A DNA stretch of 57,730 nucleotides. Source: a bacterium. Lineage in GTDB: Bacteria; Patescibacteriota; Gracilibacteria; UBA1369; PNNO01. The position numbers and the translations under genes were made by a program. Positions within the stretch are counted from its first letter, which is position 1. Every line of letters starts with the position of its first letter. Below the pieces are notes generated by a model. It saw nothing but the letters and a program-made list of their open reading frames with translations, searched no databases and was not told the origin of the DNA. This document shows positions 20,115 to 29,310 of the stretch, one piece after another. Location: positions 1 through 57,730 of the forward strand of contig JAGGUZ010000003.1 in NCBI GenBank assembly GCA_021158225.1, read 5' to 3'.

Positions 20115-20669
20115 GTGGCTAAAGTAATGACATTAAAAGAAAGATATCAAAAAGAAATTTTACCTGCTCTTCAAAAAGAGTTGGGGATTAAAAATGTAAA
20201 CGCTGTACCTAAAATAACCAAGGTTGTTGTAAATGCAGGACTTGGAAGTGCGTATACAGCTGGAACAAAAGACTTTACCGAGTTTACGGAAAACTTTAAA
20301 GCAATTACCGGTCAAGCGCCGGTTATACGAAAAGCCAAGAAAGCTATTTCTAATTTCAAACTCCGCGAAGGGCTCCCAAACGGTGTAATGGTTACACTCC
20401 GAGGAGCTAGAATGTATGACTTCCTAAATAAGTTAATTAATATAGTGTTTCCACGTATAAGAGATTTTAGAGGAATATCGCGAAAAGCATTTGATGGACA
20501 CGGTAATTATTCTGTAGGAATTAAAGAACATACCGTGTTTCCGGAAATTAATCCGGATGATCTGGTTAAAATTCACGGATTGCAAGTTTGTATTAATACA
20601 ACCGCAAAAGATAATGAAGAAGGTATGGCTCTTTTAACAGCCTTCGGATTTCCATTTAAGAAGAAATAA
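20115..20669 (+). CDS. rplE: 50S ribosomal protein L5
   Basis: L5 anchors 5S rRNA in the central protuberance. The 184-residue protein begins at GTG with LKERYQKEILPALQKELG and has the core motifs PKITKVVVNAGLG, ITGQAPVIRKAKKAISNFKLREG and FPRIRDFRGI. A second start at the ATG four codons on is possible. Confidence 0.96.
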   Translation: MAKVMTLKERYQKEILPALQKELGIKNVNAVPKITKVVVNAGLGSAYTAGTKDFTEFTENFKAITGQAPVIRKAKKAISNFKLREGLPNGVMVTLRGARMYDFLNKLINIVFPRIRDFRGISRKAFDGHGNYSVGIKEHTVFPEINPDDLVKIHGLQVCINTTAKDNEEGMALLTAFGFPFKKK

Positions 20670-20687
20670 TTAATTAAAGTTAAACTT

Positions 20688-20912
20688 ATGGCACGAACAG
20701 CACTAGTCGTCAAAACTAAGAAAAAACAACAAGAATATATCCATGCATTGGAAAATGGACAAAAACCAAAATTCCCAACTCGTGTCTACAACAGATGCGG
20801 AAGATGCGGAAGAAAAGGCGGATATATGCGAAAATTTGATCTATGTAGAATTTGCTTTCGTGAACTTGCCCAAGAAGGAAAAATAACAGGACTTACAAAA
20901 TCGTCCTGGTAG
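20688..20912 (+). CDS. rpsZ: 30S ribosomal protein S14, zinc-binding type Z
   Basis: S14 belongs to the 30S head. The 74-residue product has the zinc-binding set CGRCG and CRIC and ends GLTKSSW, so it is the short zinc-dependent form. The N-terminus is somewhat longer than the usual 61-residue type, with an inserted [16 protein letters not shown] segment. Confidence 0.95.
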   Translation: MARTALVVKTKKKQQEYIHALENGQKPKFPTRVYNRCGRCGRKGGYMRKFDLCRICFRELAQEGKITGLTKSSW

Positions 20913-20979
20913 AGCGAGCAAAGCGAGCTCTTTATAGTCCAAAATACTTGAAACCACTCACTTAAATTAAATATTAATC

Positions 20980-21366
20980 ATGAACACAGATCCAATTGCA
21001 GATTACTTAACAAGAATTAGAAACGCATCTCTCGCAAAACACTCAACTGTACGAATACCTTACTCAAGCGTTAAAGAAAATATTTCAAAGTTACTTGTAA
21101 AAAGAAGATTTCTTGAAAAGTACGAAGTAAAACCTAGTGGGGAATTTAAAGAGATTGAAGTAAGCCTTAAAGGATGGGAGAAGGAGCCTCTTGCAATTAA
21201 AAGAGTAAGTAAGCCGGGGCAAAGAATATATTTAAAGAGTAAAGATATTAAAGCTGTTAAGAACGGACTTGGAATGCTTGTACTTTCAACATCCAAAGGA
21301 GTTATGTCCGGAGAACAAGCAAGAAAAGAGAAACTTGGAGGAGAAGCTGTCTGCGAAATATACTAG
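20980..21366 (+). CDS. rpsH: 30S ribosomal protein S8
   Basis: S8 binds the central domain of 16S rRNA and in other bacteria represses the spc operon. The 128-residue protein starts with DPIADYLTRIRNASLAKH and ends with STSKGVMSGEQARKEKLGGEAVCEIY, both diagnostic. Confidence 0.97.
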   Translation: MNTDPIADYLTRIRNASLAKHSTVRIPYSSVKENISKLLVKRRFLEKYEVKPSGEFKEIEVSLKGWEKEPLAIKRVSKPGQRIYLKSKDIKAVKNGLGMLVLSTSKGVMSGEQARKEKLGGEAVCEIY

Positions 21367-21390
21367 AGGCGAACGAAGTGAGCCTTAATT
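21367..21390 (+). repeat. Short GGCGAACGAAGTGAGCC hairpin-like motif after rpsH
   Basis: The sequence GGCGAACGAAGTGAGCC directly follows the rpsH stop. Related words follow rpsZ (GAGCGAGCAAAGCGAGCTC, near 20911) and occur in the rpsL and rpsJ leaders. The ends pair as a 3-4 bp stem, too weak for a terminator. Confidence 0.5.
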
Positions 21391-21433
21391 GTAGCCTAAC
21401 TTAATTATTACTACTAAATATTAATCATAAAAA

Positions 21434-21985
21434 ATGTCACGAATAGGAAAATTACCAATCGAGATACCGCAAGGAGTTACTGTTGAAATAACAAAAGATC
21501 TTGTTACAGTAAAAGGACCAAAAGGTGAATTATCAGAAAAAATTCACGAGAAGATCACGGTAGAACAAAAAGATAACCAAATAATTGTAAAAAGAAATGA
21601 CGATGGGAAATTCGCCAGAAGTTTACATGGCTTAAGCAGAAATCTTATTAACAACATGGTAATTGGCATAACCGAAGGATTCAAAAAAGAATTGGAAATT
21701 ATCGGAGTTGGATATAGAGCTCAAGCACAAGGAAATAAAGTTACATTAAATCTTGGATATTCTCATCCAATTGAATACACGGCTCCGGAAGGAATAATAT
21801 TTGAACAAGATAAGAACAAAAAAAACATTTTAGGAATTTCCGGTATTAATAAGCAGGTAGTTGGAGAAGTTGCCGCTAAAATAAGATCCTACAGGAAACC
21901 TGAACCATACAAAGGAAAAGGAATTAAGTATGTTGGAGAATATATTGCACGTAAGGCCGGTAAAACTGCAGGTAAAGGAGAATAG
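21434..21985 (+). CDS. rplF: 50S ribosomal protein L6
   Basis: L6 lies near the factor-binding stalk. The 183-residue protein starts MSRIGKLPIEIPQGV, has two repeated alpha/beta domains (KGPKGELSE in the first; GYRAQAQGNKVTLNLGYSHPI in the second) and ends with RKPEPYKGKGIKYVGE. Confidence 0.97.
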   Translation: MSRIGKLPIEIPQGVTVEITKDLVTVKGPKGELSEKIHEKITVEQKDNQIIVKRNDDGKFARSLHGLSRNLINNMVIGITEGFKKELEIIGVGYRAQAQGNKVTLNLGYSHPIEYTAPEGIIFEQDKNKKNILGISGINKQVVGEVAAKIRSYRKPEPYKGKGIKYVGEYIARKAGKTAGKGE

Positions 21986-22023
21986 ACTATCAATTGCTGA
22001 TTACTAACTAATAACTAATTATA

Positions 22024-22368
22024 ATGCCACTACAGAAAACACAATCAAGATATAGGAGACACCAAAGAAGTATTGGAAGAATGCAAGGAACAGCGGATAA
22101 ACCAAGACTTATTATATATCGCAGTAATACATCTATGTATGCTCAATTAATTGACGATACAACAGGTAAAACATTAGTGTCAGCTTCAAGTATGAAGCTG
22201 AAAAAAGGAACTCCGATAGAAAAAGCGAAAGAAGTGGGAGCGGAGCTTGCAAAAAAAGCGAGGGACATAAAAATTACAACATGCGTATTCGATCGTAACG
22301 GATTTAAATATCACGGAAGAGTTAAAGCTGTTGCGGATTCGGCTCGTGAAGAAGGGCTTAATTTCTAA
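22024..22368 (+). CDS. rplR: 50S ribosomal protein L18
   Basis: L18 binds 5S rRNA. The 114-residue protein has the conserved KPRLIIYRSNTSMYAQLIDDTTGKTL core and the C-terminal FDRNGFKYHGRVKAVADSAREEGL. It follows L6 as usual; the spacer upstream is again of the TAACTAATTATA type. Confidence 0.96.
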   Translation: MPLQKTQSRYRRHQRSIGRMQGTADKPRLIIYRSNTSMYAQLIDDTTGKTLVSASSMKLKKGTPIEKAKEVGAELAKKARDIKITTCVFDRNGFKYHGRVKAVADSAREEGLNF

Positions 22369-22395
22369 TTATTAATATCTAATTACTAATTTAAT

Positions 22396-22974
22396 ATGGG
22401 AAAACCAGCACATAAAAACAATCGAGGCCAAAGAAGGGAACCAAAAGAATTCGATGAAGAAGTTATTCAAATCGATAGAGTTACTCGTGTTGTAAAAGGT
22501 GGACGTCGTTTAAGATTCAGAGCCACAGTTGTAATTGGAGATAGAAAAGGAAGAATCGGTATTGGGATTGGGAAATCAACCGAAGTTGCAGGTGCTATTC
22601 AAAAAGGAATCGCAAAAGCCAAAGTTTCTCTTATTCGTGTTCCAATTTTTAGAAATACTATTCCTCACGATATTAAAGTTAAATTTAAGGCTTCTCGTAT
22701 TTTAATGATACCGGCAAGCGAGGGTACCGGGATTATTGCTGGAGGAGCTGTGCGTAAAGTTGTTGAACTTGCGGGTATTAAAAATATTTTAAGTAAATCA
22801 TTCGGAACAAATAATAAAGTAAGTAATACTCAAGCTGCTTATAAAGCTCTTGGCTTGCTTAGAAAAAGAACTGACAATCGAAAGAAAGATGTTAAAGTAC
22901 AAGCGCCAACAAATGATACAACAAATGACGCATCAACAAATCCGGCTCCAAAAAAAGAAGCCAAAAGAGATTAA
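22396..22974 (+). CDS. rpsE: 30S ribosomal protein S5
   Basis: S5 guards decoding accuracy with S4 and S12. The 192-residue protein has the double-stranded-RNA-binding-like N-domain (VKGGRRLRFRATVVIGDRKGRIGIGIGK) and the C-domain with PASEGTGIIAGGAVRKVVELAG. A low-complexity tail of about 35 residues rich in Asn, Thr and Ala follows. rplO starts 22 bases later; the usual rpmD between them is absent. Confidence 0.97.
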   Translation: MGKPAHKNNRGQRREPKEFDEEVIQIDRVTRVVKGGRRLRFRATVVIGDRKGRIGIGIGKSTEVAGAIQKGIAKAKVSLIRVPIFRNTIPHDIKVKFKASRILMIPASEGTGIIAGGAVRKVVELAGIKNILSKSFGTNNKVSNTQAAYKALGLLRKRTDNRKKDVKVQAPTNDTTNDASTNPAPKKEAKRD

Positions 22975-22996
22975 TAAACTATTTAATTATTAGATA

Positions 22997-23479
22997 ATGG
23001 ATTTACTAACACTTAGAAGCAATAAAGGGGCAAGACACAGAAAAAGACGTGTTGGACGCGGAAACGGTTCCGGAGTTGGAACATATTCCGGACGAGGTAT
23101 GAACGGACAAAATGCCAGAAGTGGGGGAAAAAGAAGACCGGGATTTGAAGGAGGACAAACAAGTTTTATCCAAAGAATGCCTAAATTACGAGGATTCAAA
23201 AATCCAAATGGGAAGAGATATCAAGTTGTAAATATTTCGGATTTGGACACTTTTAATAATGGAGAAACCGTAAACAAAGATTCTCTTTTAAAAAAGAATC
23301 TTATTGGGAAAAAGACCGGTCTGGTTAAAGTACTTGGAAACGGAAAATTAGAAAAGGAACTAACAGTAAATGTAGACGCCGTTTCTAAATCCGCAGAAGA
23401 GAAAATTGCAAAAGCCGGAGGGAAAGTTACGTTAAACAAACTTGCAGAGAAAAAGGAAGACATCCCTTCCAAAGAATAA
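22997..23479 (+). CDS. rplO: 50S ribosomal protein L15
   Basis: L15 is a late-assembly 50S protein. The 160-residue protein shows the Gly/Arg-rich N-terminus (KRRVGRGNGSGVGTYSGRG) and a GFEGGQTSFIQRMPKLRGF stretch. The tail after residue 140 is lysine- and glutamate-rich. It sits directly between rpsE and secY. Confidence 0.96.
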   Translation: MDLLTLRSNKGARHRKRRVGRGNGSGVGTYSGRGMNGQNARSGGKRRPGFEGGQTSFIQRMPKLRGFKNPNGKRYQVVNISDLDTFNNGETVNKDSLLKKNLIGKKTGLVKVLGNGKLEKELTVNVDAVSKSAEEKIAKAGGKVTLNKLAEKKEDIPSKE

Positions 23480-23491
23480 TTTTAAAAAACT

Positions 23492-24790
23492 ATGTTCAAA
23501 TACCTACAACAGATCTGGAATTCGAAGGATTTAAGAAATAAAATTCTAATTACATTTGGAATTATTATTATTTTCAGAATTTTAACACAAATTTCAATTC
23601 CCGGTGCAAACTTGGATGCGATACGCGCCGTAATCAATAAAAATCAATTGTTTGGAATATTCAGTGCGCTTACAGGTGGTTCCGCAAAGAATTTCTCTAT
23701 TATTTTAATGGGGCTTTCACCTTACATCAATGCATCCATCATTATGCAACTATTAACGGTTATAGTACCGAGCTTGGAAAATCTTTCCAAAGAAGGCGAA
23801 CAAGGAAGAGAAAAAATCAATCAATATACAAGATGGCTAACAATTCCAATCGCATTTATGCAATCTTACGGAATGATAGTTCTTATAAATTCACGAGCAG
23901 CTGTACCCATATTGCCTAACATTGGAGATCCGGCAATTGTACTTCCCGTTATGTTAACAATTACAGCCGGAACTGTACTCCTTATGTGGCTAGGTGAGCT
24001 TATTTCCGAATATGGAATCGGAAATGGTATATCTTTAATTATCTTCGCCGGTATTATTGCCAACATCCCAATTGCAATAGGACAAACAATGGCACTTACA
24101 CAACAAAATGCAGATACCCTTATTCCATTTGTAATTATGTTGCTTGTTACATTTATACTTCTTGCCTTTGTTATTCTTGTTACAGAAGGTCAAAGACAAA
24201 TCCCTATTATATATGCGGGTAGAGGCACAAGGGGGAAAAGTGATCACGCCACCTTACCGATAAGGGTAAATCAAGCAGGAATGATCCCTATTATCTTTGC
24301 TGTCTCAATGACAACGTTCCCGGGTGTCCTTGCTCAGTTATTCCAAAATTCAAAATCTGAAATACTAAAAGCAATTGCCGAGTGGATTGGTACATATTTC
24401 CATGTAAACAGTCCTTTGTATGTTGCTGTTTATTTCTTATTGATTATCGCTTTTACATATTTCTATGTAAGTATTACTTTTAATCCGGATCAAGTCGCGG
24501 AAGATTTACAAAAACGAGGAGGATATGTTCCCGGTATTCGTCCGGGAAAAGAAACCGCCAAACATCTTGCGAAAATATCAAATAAACTTAATTTATGGGG
24601 AGGGCTGTTTATTGGTTTTATCGCAGTTTTCCCAATGATACTCGGTTCATTTTTTACTTCATTGCAACTTGGTAGTATTACAATGTTAATAAGTGGAGCA
24701 GGAATGATTATTATAGTAGGAGTAGTGCTTGAATTTATAAGGCAAATAAATGCGCAACTCATTATGCACGACTATTCTAAATTCTATTAA
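23492..24790 (+). CDS. secY: Protein translocase subunit SecY
   Basis: SecY forms the channel of the Sec translocon in the cytoplasmic membrane. The 432-residue protein has ten hydrophobic segments and the family motifs GLSPYINASIIMQLL near residue 74, GNGISLIIFAGI near residue 174 and a cytoplasmic loop with TLPIRVNQAGMIPIIFA. The C-terminal tail ends HDYSKFY. It is downstream of L15, the standard position. Confidence 0.97.
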   Translation: MFKYLQQIWNSKDLRNKILITFGIIIIFRILTQISIPGANLDAIRAVINKNQLFGIFSALTGGSAKNFSIILMGLSPYINASIIMQLLTVIVPSLENLSKEGEQGREKINQYTRWLTIPIAFMQSYGMIVLINSRAAVPILPNIGDPAIVLPVMLTITAGTVLLMWLGELISEYGIGNGISLIIFAGIIANIPIAIGQTMALTQQNADTLIPFVIMLLVTFILLAFVILVTEGQRQIPIIYAGRGTRGKSDHATLPIRVNQAGMIPIIFAVSMTTFPGVLAQLFQNSKSEILKAIAEWIGTYFHVNSPLYVAVYFLLIIAFTYFYVSITFNPDQVAEDLQKRGGYVPGIRPGKETAKHLAKISNKLNLWGGLFIGFIAVFPMILGSFFTSLQLGSITMLISGAGMIIIVGVVLEFIRQINAQLIMHDYSKFY

Positions 24791-24811
24791 AGTTATTAAA
24801 ATAATGTTGTC

Positions 24812-25456
24812 ATGGACATAATATTGTTCGGCATTCAAGGTTCTGGAAAAGGTACCCAAGGAAAACTTTTAAAGGAATACTATAACATGTCTTATTTTGA
24901 GACTGGTGCTCAATTAAGGAAACTCGCGTCGGAAGATAGCGATCTTGGACATGAAGTAAAAAAAATAATTGAAGCGGGTCATCTTGTCCCAAATGAGATA
25001 GTTATGAAAATAGTCCAAAACTTTTTATCCAAGGTTTCGGAAGGAAAAAGTATTATATTTGATGGGATCCCGCGTAATATGATTCAAGCAGAAACCTTTG
25101 CAAAACTTTTAGACGATAATAACAGAAAATATAAAGCGGTGATTTTGGAATTATCGAAAGAGGAAGCTTTAAAAAGACTCACTCAAAGAAGAGTATGTTC
25201 AAAATGTAAAGAAGTTTATCCGGCAAGTTACCAAAAAGAAACTTGCGAAAAATGTGGAGGAAAGTTAATTACTCGCACGGATGATAACACTGAAAGTATA
25301 AAAGTAAGACTTGATGCATTTTTTACCGAAACAATACCGGTTATAAATATGTTTGAATCGAAAAATAAATTAATTCACATTAACGCATCGGGAACAATTA
25401 AAGAAGTTGATAAAAATCTTAAAGAAATACTCTCTCCAATTTTAAAACAACAATAA
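24812..25456 (+). CDS. adk: Adenylate kinase
   Basis: Adenylate kinase converts ATP and AMP to two ADP. The 214-residue protein has the P-loop GIQGSGKGTQ, the AMP-site FDGIPRN, and a zinc-type LID with CSKCKEVYPASYQKETCEKCGG (four cysteines). Length is as usual for the long bacterial form. The gene is between secY and map, a common arrangement. Confidence 0.95.
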   Translation: MDIILFGIQGSGKGTQGKLLKEYYNMSYFETGAQLRKLASEDSDLGHEVKKIIEAGHLVPNEIVMKIVQNFLSKVSEGKSIIFDGIPRNMIQAETFAKLLDDNNRKYKAVILELSKEEALKRLTQRRVCSKCKEVYPASYQKETCEKCGGKLITRTDDNTESIKVRLDAFFTETIPVINMFESKNKLIHINASGTIKEVDKNLKEILSPILKQQ

Positions 25457-25457
25457 T

Positions 25458-26210
25458 ATGGCTATTACAATTAAAAATCCCGAAGAAATTAAAATTATGC
25501 GTGAATCATGTAGGATTCTTGCGCATGTTTTGGAAGATATAAAAGAATTTACAGAAATAGGGAAAACCACAAAACAGCTTGATGATTATGCCGAAACCTT
25601 AATGAAAAAATATAAAGTTAAACCATCTTTCAAAGGATACCAAGGATTTCCCGCAATTTTGTGTACATCGGTTAACGAACAAGTTGTACATACAATACCA
25701 AGCAACTATATCTTAAAAGACGGTGATATTTTAACGGTAGATTGCGGAGTTATTCATAAAGGCTTCCATTCCGATGCCGCAAGAACAATAATGCTTGGAA
25801 ATGTTCCTGAAAAGACAAGACAATTTGTACTTACTGTAAAAAGAGCATTGAGCGCCGCAATCGGGAAAATTAAAGAAGGTGTGAATTTAAATGTTATCGG
25901 AAGTACAATCCAACAAATTGTAGAAACGGAGCACGGATACAGTGTTGTAAAAGAATTAACCGGACATGGCATAGGAAGAAATCTTCACGAAGATCCTTTT
26001 ATTGTAAATTTCAGGGAAATATCACCCGGACCAATGTTAAAAGCCGGAATGACAATAGCAATAGAACCGATTGTAGCAATGGGAGGCGGGCAAACTCTCA
26101 CCCTTGATGACGGATGGACGATAGTAACAGCGGATAAAATGCCTGCATGCCAATGGGAGAATACCGTTCTTATCACAAAGGATGGAGCTGAAATACTCAC
26201 GAAACTCTAA
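25458..26210 (+). CDS. map: Methionine aminopeptidase, type I
   Basis: This enzyme removes the initiator Met from new proteins. The 250-residue protein has the pita-bread fold signatures and the metal ligands in order: Asp in LTVDCGV, Asp in GFHSDAART, His in GHGIGRNLHEDP, Glu in AIEPIV and Glu in WENTVLI. There is no N-terminal zinc-finger extension. It starts 1 base after adk and ends about 70 bases before the infA promoter. Confidence 0.96.
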   Translation: MAITIKNPEEIKIMRESCRILAHVLEDIKEFTEIGKTTKQLDDYAETLMKKYKVKPSFKGYQGFPAILCTSVNEQVVHTIPSNYILKDGDILTVDCGVIHKGFHSDAARTIMLGNVPEKTRQFVLTVKRALSAAIGKIKEGVNLNVIGSTIQQIVETEHGYSVVKELTGHGIGRNLHEDPFIVNFREISPGPMLKAGMTIAIEPIVAMGGGQTLTLDDGWTIVTADKMPACQWENTVLITKDGAEILTKL

Positions 26211-26280
26211 TTGTTAAGATAAAATTTCACTCCAAATTAGATTTATTTTACAATATTTTAGCTCTCTTGCAACTGTTTTT

Positions 26281-26308
26281 TTGCAAATAGCAAAAATATC
26301 GTTAAAAT
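26281..26308 (+). promoter_or_regulatory. Internal promoter before infA
   Basis: TTGCAA at 26281 and TAAAAT at 26303 are separated by 16 bases. The map-infA gap of 175 bases is the largest inside the super-operon, which supports an independent start. The ORF track places a TTG start for infA inside this promoter. Confidence 0.6.
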
Positions 26309-26385
26309 CCCTTGATTTAAGGATACCTCTGGGGTACTATCCTATCGCTGTCAGTTTTTGGCTACAAGTAACAATATATTGCCAC

Positions 26386-26688
26386 ATGGCGAAAGAGGTT
26401 ATAGAAGTCTTCGGAGAAGTATTAGAAACGCTCCCAAATGCAACATTTAAGGTTAAACTTATTGATAAGAACTATCCCGAGCATAGTGTACTTGCTCATC
26501 TATCGGGAAAAATGAGAGTCAATTACATAAAAGTCGTACCAGGAGATGTTGTAACTTTGGAATTAACTCCTTACGACCTTACAAAAGGACGTATTACGTT
26601 TAGGCACAAGTCGCCGGAAGCGGCAAGAGCTCTAATGGCGGAACAAGAAGCAGAAAAAAAAGAAACTAATAACACCGATCAATCATGA
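26386..26688 (+). CDS. infA: Translation initiation factor IF-1
   Basis: IF-1 occupies the ribosomal A site during initiation. The start is set at the ATG at 26386 because it gives [14 protein letters not shown], the normal IF-1 N-terminus; the upstream TTG in the ORF track lies in promoter sequence. The OB fold has [19 protein letters not shown] and [11 protein letters not shown]. After residue 75 there is a 25-residue charged extension not found in typical 72-residue IF-1. The TGA stop overlaps the rpmJ ATG. Confidence 0.95.
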   Translation: MAKEVIEVFGEVLETLPNATFKVKLIDKNYPEHSVLAHLSGKMRVNYIKVVPGDVVTLELTPYDLTKGRITFRHKSPEAARALMAEQEAEKKETNNTDQS

Positions 26689-26798
26689 AAGTAAGATCAT
26701 CTGTAAGAAAAATTTGTGATAATTGTAAGATTATTAAGCGAAAAGGAGTACTTCGTGTTATTTGTAAAAACAAGAAACATAAACAACGACAAGGGTAA
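26685..26798 (+). CDS. rpmJ: 50S ribosomal protein L36
   Basis: This 37-residue protein is too short for the ORF track. It reads [20 protein letters not shown] and ends [10 protein letters not shown], with the zinc set C-x2-C-x12-C-x4-H of L36. The ATG overlaps the infA stop by 4 bases, which couples their translation. Confidence 0.97.
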   Translation: MKVRSSVRKICDNCKIIKRKGVLRVICKNKKHKQRQG

Positions 26799-26831
26799 TC
26801 ATCATCAGTAATTAGCAATTAACAATTAATT

Positions 26832-27206
26832 ATGGCTCGTATAGCAGGTATAAATCTACCAAAAGAAAAAAGAATTGAAGTTGGGTTAACTGCAATTTAT
26901 GGAATTGGTAGAAAGTTAAGTACAAAGATGCTAAGCGATCTTAAAATGGATCCGAACACAAGAGTAAAAGATCTTACTGAAGGTGAAATTGCAAAATTGC
27001 GTGAGGCAATCGGGAAAATGCTCACCGAGGGCGACCTTAGAAGAAAAATTTCGCTTGATATTAAGAGACTTCAAGATATTGGAAGTTACAGAGGTTTTAG
27101 ACACAGAAAAAGATTGCCGGTACGAGGACAAAGAACAAAAACAAATGCAAGAACAAAAAAAGGGAAAAGAATTGCTATTGCAAACAAGAAGGTTGCAACT
27201 AAATAA
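26832..27206 (+). CDS. rpsM: 30S ribosomal protein S13
   Basis: S13 contacts the P-site tRNA and L5. The 124-residue protein starts [26 protein letters not shown] and ends with the basic tail [14 protein letters not shown]. Codon usage and spacing match the neighbours. Confidence 0.97.
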   Translation: MARIAGINLPKEKRIEVGLTAIYGIGRKLSTKMLSDLKMDPNTRVKDLTEGEIAKLREAIGKMLTEGDLRRKISLDIKRLQDIGSYRGFRHRKRLPVRGQRTKTNARTKKGKRIAIANKKVATK

Positions 27207-27226
27207 TAATTTAAATAATTAAACTT

Positions 27227-27628
27227 ATGACAGAGAAGAAAAACGCTAAATCGGTAGTAAAACGAAAAGGAAAAAGAAGGGTATCTTCCGAATGTAACGC
27301 ATACATACAAGCTACTTACAATAATACCATTATAACTATTACAGAACCGAATGGGGACGTAATATCATGGGCTAGTGCGGGTAGCAGTGGATTTAAAGGC
27401 TCAAGAAAATCAACTCCGTACGCAGCACAAGTTGCAGCCGAAAATGCCGTAGAAAAAGCTCAATCTGCTGGAATAGAAAAAGTAAATGTATATGTTAAAG
27501 GAGTCGGATCGGGGAGAGAGCAAGCAATAAGAGGGCTTAACTCTTCCGGGCTTCATATCGTTACTATTACAGATATAACACCGATTGCTCATAACGGTTG
27601 CAGACAGAAGAAACAACGAAGAAATTAA
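27227..27628 (+). CDS. rpsK: 30S ribosomal protein S11
   Basis: S11 lies on the 30S platform. The 133-residue protein has [36 protein letters not shown] and the C-terminal [19 protein letters not shown]. Order S13-S11-S4-alpha is standard. Confidence 0.97.
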   Translation: MTEKKNAKSVVKRKGKRRVSSECNAYIQATYNNTIITITEPNGDVISWASAGSSGFKGSRKSTPYAAQVAAENAVEKAQSAGIEKVNVYVKGVGSGREQAIRGLNSSGLHIVTITDITPIAHNGCRQKKQRRN

Positions 27629-27657
27629 TTTAATTTTCAAATTAACCAGTATAAGAC

Positions 27658-28284
27658 ATGGCTCGATATAGAGGACCGAAAACTAAAATTGCCAGACGAG
27701 AAGGGATAAGCCTTGCAGCATTTGGAAACTACGAAGGAGCCGCATTTAAAGCGGCGCAAAAGAAAAACTATCCACCCGGACACAACGGGAAAAAGGGGTC
27801 GTTCTCTAAACCTTCTGAGTTTGCAAAACAACTGAGAGAAAAGCAAAAGGCAAAAAGAATTTATGGAGTATTGGAAAAACAGTTTCGAAGATATTATAAA
27901 AAGGCCGATAAAATGGAAATGGCTACAAATGTTTCGCTCCTAACTTTGCTTGAAAAACGCATGGATAACATTGTATATAGAAGCGGAATTGCGGAAACAA
28001 GAAGACAAGCTCGCCAAATAGTTACGCACGGACTAATGAATCTCAACGGTAAACGCGTAGATATCCCTTCTATCGAACTGAAAGTCGGAGACAAAATTGA
28101 AGTAAGAGACACAAAAAAAGCATCTCCCCTATTCAACGAGATAAAGAAGAAAAAACCAAGAGCTCCAAAATGGCTTAAGACAGACCTTAAAAGCCTTAAT
28201 TGCGAAATCATCAGAGACCCTCAAAAAGACGATCTTGAGCATATTATTGAAGCTCAGCTAATCGTTGAATACTACTCAAAATAA
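27658..28284 (+). CDS. rpsD: 30S ribosomal protein S4
   Basis: S4 is a primary 16S rRNA binder. The 208-residue protein begins MARYRGPKTKIARREG; it has no N-terminal zinc cysteines, so it is the C-minus form. The S4 RNA-binding domain shows RRQARQIVTHGLMNLNGKRVDIPS, and the N-domain has EKQKAKRIYGVLEKQFRRYYKKA. Confidence 0.97.
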   Translation: MARYRGPKTKIARREGISLAAFGNYEGAAFKAAQKKNYPPGHNGKKGSFSKPSEFAKQLREKQKAKRIYGVLEKQFRRYYKKADKMEMATNVSLLTLLEKRMDNIVYRSGIAETRRQARQIVTHGLMNLNGKRVDIPSIELKVGDKIEVRDTKKASPLFNEIKKKKPRAPKWLKTDLKSLNCEIIRDPQKDDLEHIIEAQLIVEYYSK

Positions 28285-28311
28285 TCCTTTTCTTTTAATT
28301 AATAGTTTACT

Positions 28312-29289
28312 ATGCATCAAATACAAGAAGAAATTGGCATTCCTAAATTCAAGCCACAGAAAAAGGGTGATAATCATATGGTGTTTACTCTTGGGCCACT
28401 TCCTCCGGGATATGGAATGACGGTTGGTAATGCACTTAGAAGAGTACTTCTTTCATCATTGCCCGGTGCTGCTATTACAGGAGTCAAGATACAAGGAGTA
28501 ACTCATGAATATTCTACAATCAAAGGTGTTAAAGATAGTGTTCTTGATATTAACTTAAATATCAAACAGCTTTATGTAAAAATGGAAAACAAAGAACCTG
28601 CAACTTTGGAGCTTAATGTTTCCAAAGCTGGTGTTGTAACAGCAAAAGATATCAAATGCCCTACTGGAGTTAAAATTTTAAATCCCGATCAATACATTAC
28701 AACTATAGATAACAAGTCTACAAAACTTAAAATGGAACTTCGCGCGGAAAAAGGAGTTGGATATATTCCGGCATCACAAAAAATTAAAAAGGAGAAAATC
28801 GCCGGAATGATAGTACTTGACGCTGTTTATACCCCTGTTATTAAAGTTCGTTATGATGTGGAAAACACTCGTGTAGGAGAAATGACAAACTTGGATAAAT
28901 TATCACTTGAAATTAAGACAGACGGAACAATATCTCCGGAAGATGCTCTTAAATTTTCTTCGAATATTTTAGTTTCTTATTTTAGTCTCTTTAATGAGAA
29001 AGGAATTATGGTCGAACAAGATTTTATGAGTGATTTTGCAAAGATTACAGCAAAAGAACAAGAGAAAGAAAAAGCAAAACCGATACAAGAATCATATACT
29101 CCTATTGAAATTCTAGGATTCTCTCCAAGAACACTTAATGCACTTATAAACGGAGGTATAGGATCAATTGAGCAACTTTCAAAATGTACGGAAAGTAAAC
29201 TATCAAACTTAAGAGGATTCGGGAAAAAAGCTTTAACGGAAGTTAGCGATGCCTTAGATAAGAAAGGTTTAAATCTTTCAGAAGAATAA
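28312..29289 (+). CDS. rpoA: DNA-directed RNA polymerase subunit alpha
   Basis: Alpha dimerises to start RNA polymerase assembly. The 325-residue protein has the N-terminal domain motifs GYGMTVGNALRRVLLSSLPGAAI and GVKDSVLDINLNIK, and the C-terminal domain after about residue 255 with LGFSPRTLNALINGGI and the helix-hairpin-helix LRGFGKKALTEV that binds UP elements and activators. Both domains are intact. Confidence 0.97.
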   Translation: MHQIQEEIGIPKFKPQKKGDNHMVFTLGPLPPGYGMTVGNALRRVLLSSLPGAAITGVKIQGVTHEYSTIKGVKDSVLDINLNIKQLYVKMENKEPATLELNVSKAGVVTAKDIKCPTGVKILNPDQYITTIDNKSTKLKMELRAEKGVGYIPASQKIKKEKIAGMIVLDAVYTPVIKVRYDVENTRVGEMTNLDKLSLEIKTDGTISPEDALKFSSNILVSYFSLFNEKGIMVEQDFMSDFAKITAKEQEKEKAKPIQESYTPIEILGFSPRTLNALINGGIGSIEQLSKCTESKLSNLRGFGKKALTEVSDALDKKGLNLSEE

Positions 29290-29310
29290 TCTAATAATTA
29301 ATAACCAATA

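Noticed and set aside
20905-20940. Hairpin after rpsZ as an intrinsic terminator
   Set aside because: The stem is only about four base pairs and lacks a T run; the operon continues directly into rpsH.
26685-26688. Possible reassignment of TGA to Gly, as in Gracilibacteria and Absconditabacteria
   Set aside because: TGA is the natural stop of infA (overlapping rpmJ) and of rplC (overlapping rplD), so the standard code is used.
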